A stretch of 5,946 nucleotides of DNA, from contig JAFWDX010000088.1 of NCBI GenBank assembly GCA_017515945.1, positions 1-5,946 on the forward strand, in the 5' to 3' direction. This DNA comes from Blautia sp. Its GTDB lineage: Bacteria > Bacillota > Clostridia > Lachnospirales > Lachnospiraceae. A program made the position numbers and the translations under genes. Below, piece after piece: positions 4,863 to 5,946 of the stretch. The notes beneath the pieces are model-generated. The model saw only the letters and a program-made list of their open reading frames with translations, was not told the DNA's origin and did no database searches. How positions within the stretch are numbered: position 1 is the first letter of the stretch; each line of letters begins with the position of its first letter.

Positions 4863-5840
4863 ATGCTTATACCAGTGTTACTGTTTATACTTGGCTTTGC
4901 CCTGTTGATCCTCGGCGGTGACTGGTTCGTCGACGGAGCAGTCGGGATCGCCCATCGTTTTCATCTGCCGGAGCTGCTGATCGGTGCGACGATCGTTTCT
5001 ATCGGAACAACCTTGCCGGAGGTCATGGTGTCCGCACAGGCCGCTCTCGCCCGCAACAGTGGTATTTCCTATGGCAATGCCATCGGGTCGATCATCTGTA
5101 ATACCAGCCTGATCGCGGCCATCACAATTGCGGTGCGCCCGTCTGTGGTGAAACGCAGCACCCTCACGCTGCCGGTCTTTTTCTTTTTTGTCGCTGCCAT
5201 CTTTTATGCAATTACTGCATATACGACCGGAAGCTTTACCCGCACGACAGGTATGATCCTGCTGGCTGGTTTTATCACCTACATGACCATTTCTGTCCTG
5301 CAGATGAAAAAGAATCCTGATAAGGCAGCCAGTTCCGCTTCCAGTGAAAAAAAGGAAGAGGAAGAAAAGCCTGTGTGGAAAAACATCCTGCTGCTGGTCG
5401 TCGGCGCAGTGGCCATCGCGTATGGCGCGAACCTGCTGGTCGAAAACGGAACGATCATTGCCCAGGCGCTTGGCGTACCGGATTCTGTGATCGGCCTGAC
5501 GATGGTCGCGCTGGGAACATCTCTGCCTGAACTCGTTACGGCAATTACATCCCTGATAAAAGGACACGGTTCCCTTTCCCTGGGAAATGTGATCGGCGCG
5601 AATCTCTTCAACTTGGTGCTGGTCAGCGGCATCGCCATCACGATCCGTCCGTTCATGCTCCCTGCAGGAAAGACTATCGCGGGAATCAATTCCTCTCTGG
5701 CTGTGGACATGCCGGTCATGTTCCTTGTAATGCTGGTGCTGTGCGTCCCGGCCCTGCTCAAAGAGAAGCTTTACAGATGGCAGGGGATCGCACTGCTGGC
5801 TGTATATTTTTCCTTTACGGCTTATCAGTTCCTGCTGTGA
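4863..5840 (+). CDS. CaCA-family cation exchanger (YrbG-like Na+/Ca2+ antiporter family), probable Mn2+ exporter
   Basis: This 325-residue membrane protein has the two inverted alpha repeats of the Ca2+/cation antiporter superfamily. Alpha-1 is GATIVSIGTTLPE (41-53) with GNAIGSIICN (71-80); alpha-2 is GLTMVALGTSLPE (211-223) with GNVIGANLFN (241-250). Hydrophobic helices fill both halves, joined by a charged linker with SEKKEEEEKP (161-170). Length fits the family. The conserved acidic residues E53 and E223 are present. At the second GSNxxD-type position I see A246 and N250 instead of the Ser and Asp of the archaeal NCX_Mj. Family members swap Ca2+ for Na+ or H+, but the Mn2+ riboswitch directly upstream points to Mn2+ efflux; that part is inference. 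GGAGGAG (4851-4857) is 5 bases before ATG 4863. An upstream in-frame ATG at 4761 lies inside the terminator hairpin and is rejected. Confidence 0.9.
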   Translation: MLIPVLLFILGFALLILGGDWFVDGAVGIAHRFHLPELLIGATIVSIGTTLPEVMVSAQAALARNSGISYGNAIGSIICNTSLIAAITIAVRPSVVKRSTLTLPVFFFFVAAIFYAITAYTTGSFTRTTGMILLAGFITYMTISVLQMKKNPDKAASSASSEKKEEEEKPVWKNILLLVVGAVAIAYGANLLVENGTIIAQALGVPDSVIGLTMVALGTSLPELVTAITSLIKGHGSLSLGNVIGANLFNLVLVSGIAITIRPFMLPAGKTIAGINSSLAVDMPVMFLVMLVLCVPALLKEKLYRWQGIALLAVYFSFTAYQFLL

Positions 5841-5892
5841 TGAGTCAGAGGGACAGGTTCCTTGACTCACTTGGTGAGTCAAGGAACCTGTC
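5841..5892. repeat. REP-like palindrome pair, GAGTCAC-arm type, abutting the exchanger stop
   Basis: A full unit (5841-5869, TGAGTCA to TGACTCA) begins on the base after the exchanger's TGA. An inverted, truncated unit (5875-5892) follows. Together they form a perfect 19-bp stem (5852-5870 with 5874-5892) with a 3-nt TTG loop. No T-run follows. The second unit stops at CTGTC and lacks the expected far arm. Confidence 0.8.
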
Positions 5893-5900
5893 AGATAAAT

Positions 5901-5912
5901 GGGGTCAGGCCC
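5901..5912. repeat. Possible further REP-like core, GGGGTCAGGCCC
   Basis: GGGGTCAGGCCC follows the truncated palindrome within a few bases and has a short GGG/CCC self-complementarity. It resembles the GGGGACAGG cores nearby, but arms are absent. The remaining bases to 5946 show no gene. Confidence 0.25.
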
Positions 5913-5946
5913 TCGGAGCAAAACGTAACAAAAGAGTGAACAAACC

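Noticed and set aside
4878..5921. 347-codon open frame on the minus strand
   Set aside because: It is antisense to the clear CaCA exchanger, and its translation is rich in D, R, Q and H with no domain. It is a shadow of the real gene.

Overview
The window looks like chromosomal DNA of a low-to-mid GC Firmicute, most likely a gut-type Clostridia/Lachnospiraceae. This is inferred from strong AGGAGG-type ribosome binding sites, consensus sigma-A promoters, a yybP-ykoY riboswitch with an intrinsic-terminator platform, and secreted BIG2-type and SH3-like repeat proteins. No marker gene fixes the taxon.

Layout. (1) Positions 1-1264, minus strand: a nearly complete MATE-family multidrug/cation antiporter whose C-terminus runs off the left edge. 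(2) 1265-1905: a structured intergenic region. Upstream of the MATE gene on its own strand are a near-consensus promoter (1660-1689), a structured leader of about 127 nt and a strong intrinsic terminator (1527-1565). A 165-bp MITE-like element with 15-bp perfect terminal inverted repeats and 8-bp target duplications sits between that terminator and the gene. Further right are a REP-like hairpin (1727-1775) and a plus-strand promoter (1797-1825). (3) 1912-4373, plus strand: two secreted proteins, probably one operon. The first has BIG2-like Ig domains and an unknown C-terminal domain; the second is four SH3-like repeats and nothing else. A REP-like palindrome lies between them. (4) 4371-4516: REP-like palindromes that start at the stop codon of the SH3 gene. 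(5) 4607-5840: a promoter, a yybP-ykoY (Mn2+) riboswitch, a terminator that competes with the riboswitch P1 helix, and a CaCA-family cation exchanger. (6) 5841-5946: another REP-like hairpin abutting the exchanger's stop codon, then a short tail without a recognisable gene.

How it fits together. The exchanger is read as a Mn2+-induced efflux gene: metal binding should keep the P1 3' strand out of the terminator and switch expression on. The MATE gene appears to have a similar transcription-attenuation layout, but its leader matches no riboswitch class I recognise. The Ig-like and SH3-like proteins are probably exported together to the cell surface or medium; their partner is unknown. The REP-like palindromes come in two arm types (GAGACAG and GAGTCAC) around a shared GGGGAC(A)GGTTC core, and they sit at gene ends throughout the window.

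The most novel items are the orphan MATE leader with its inserted MITE, and the core-conserved/arm-variable palindrome family. I see no CRISPR array, tRNA, rRNA or transposase gene.
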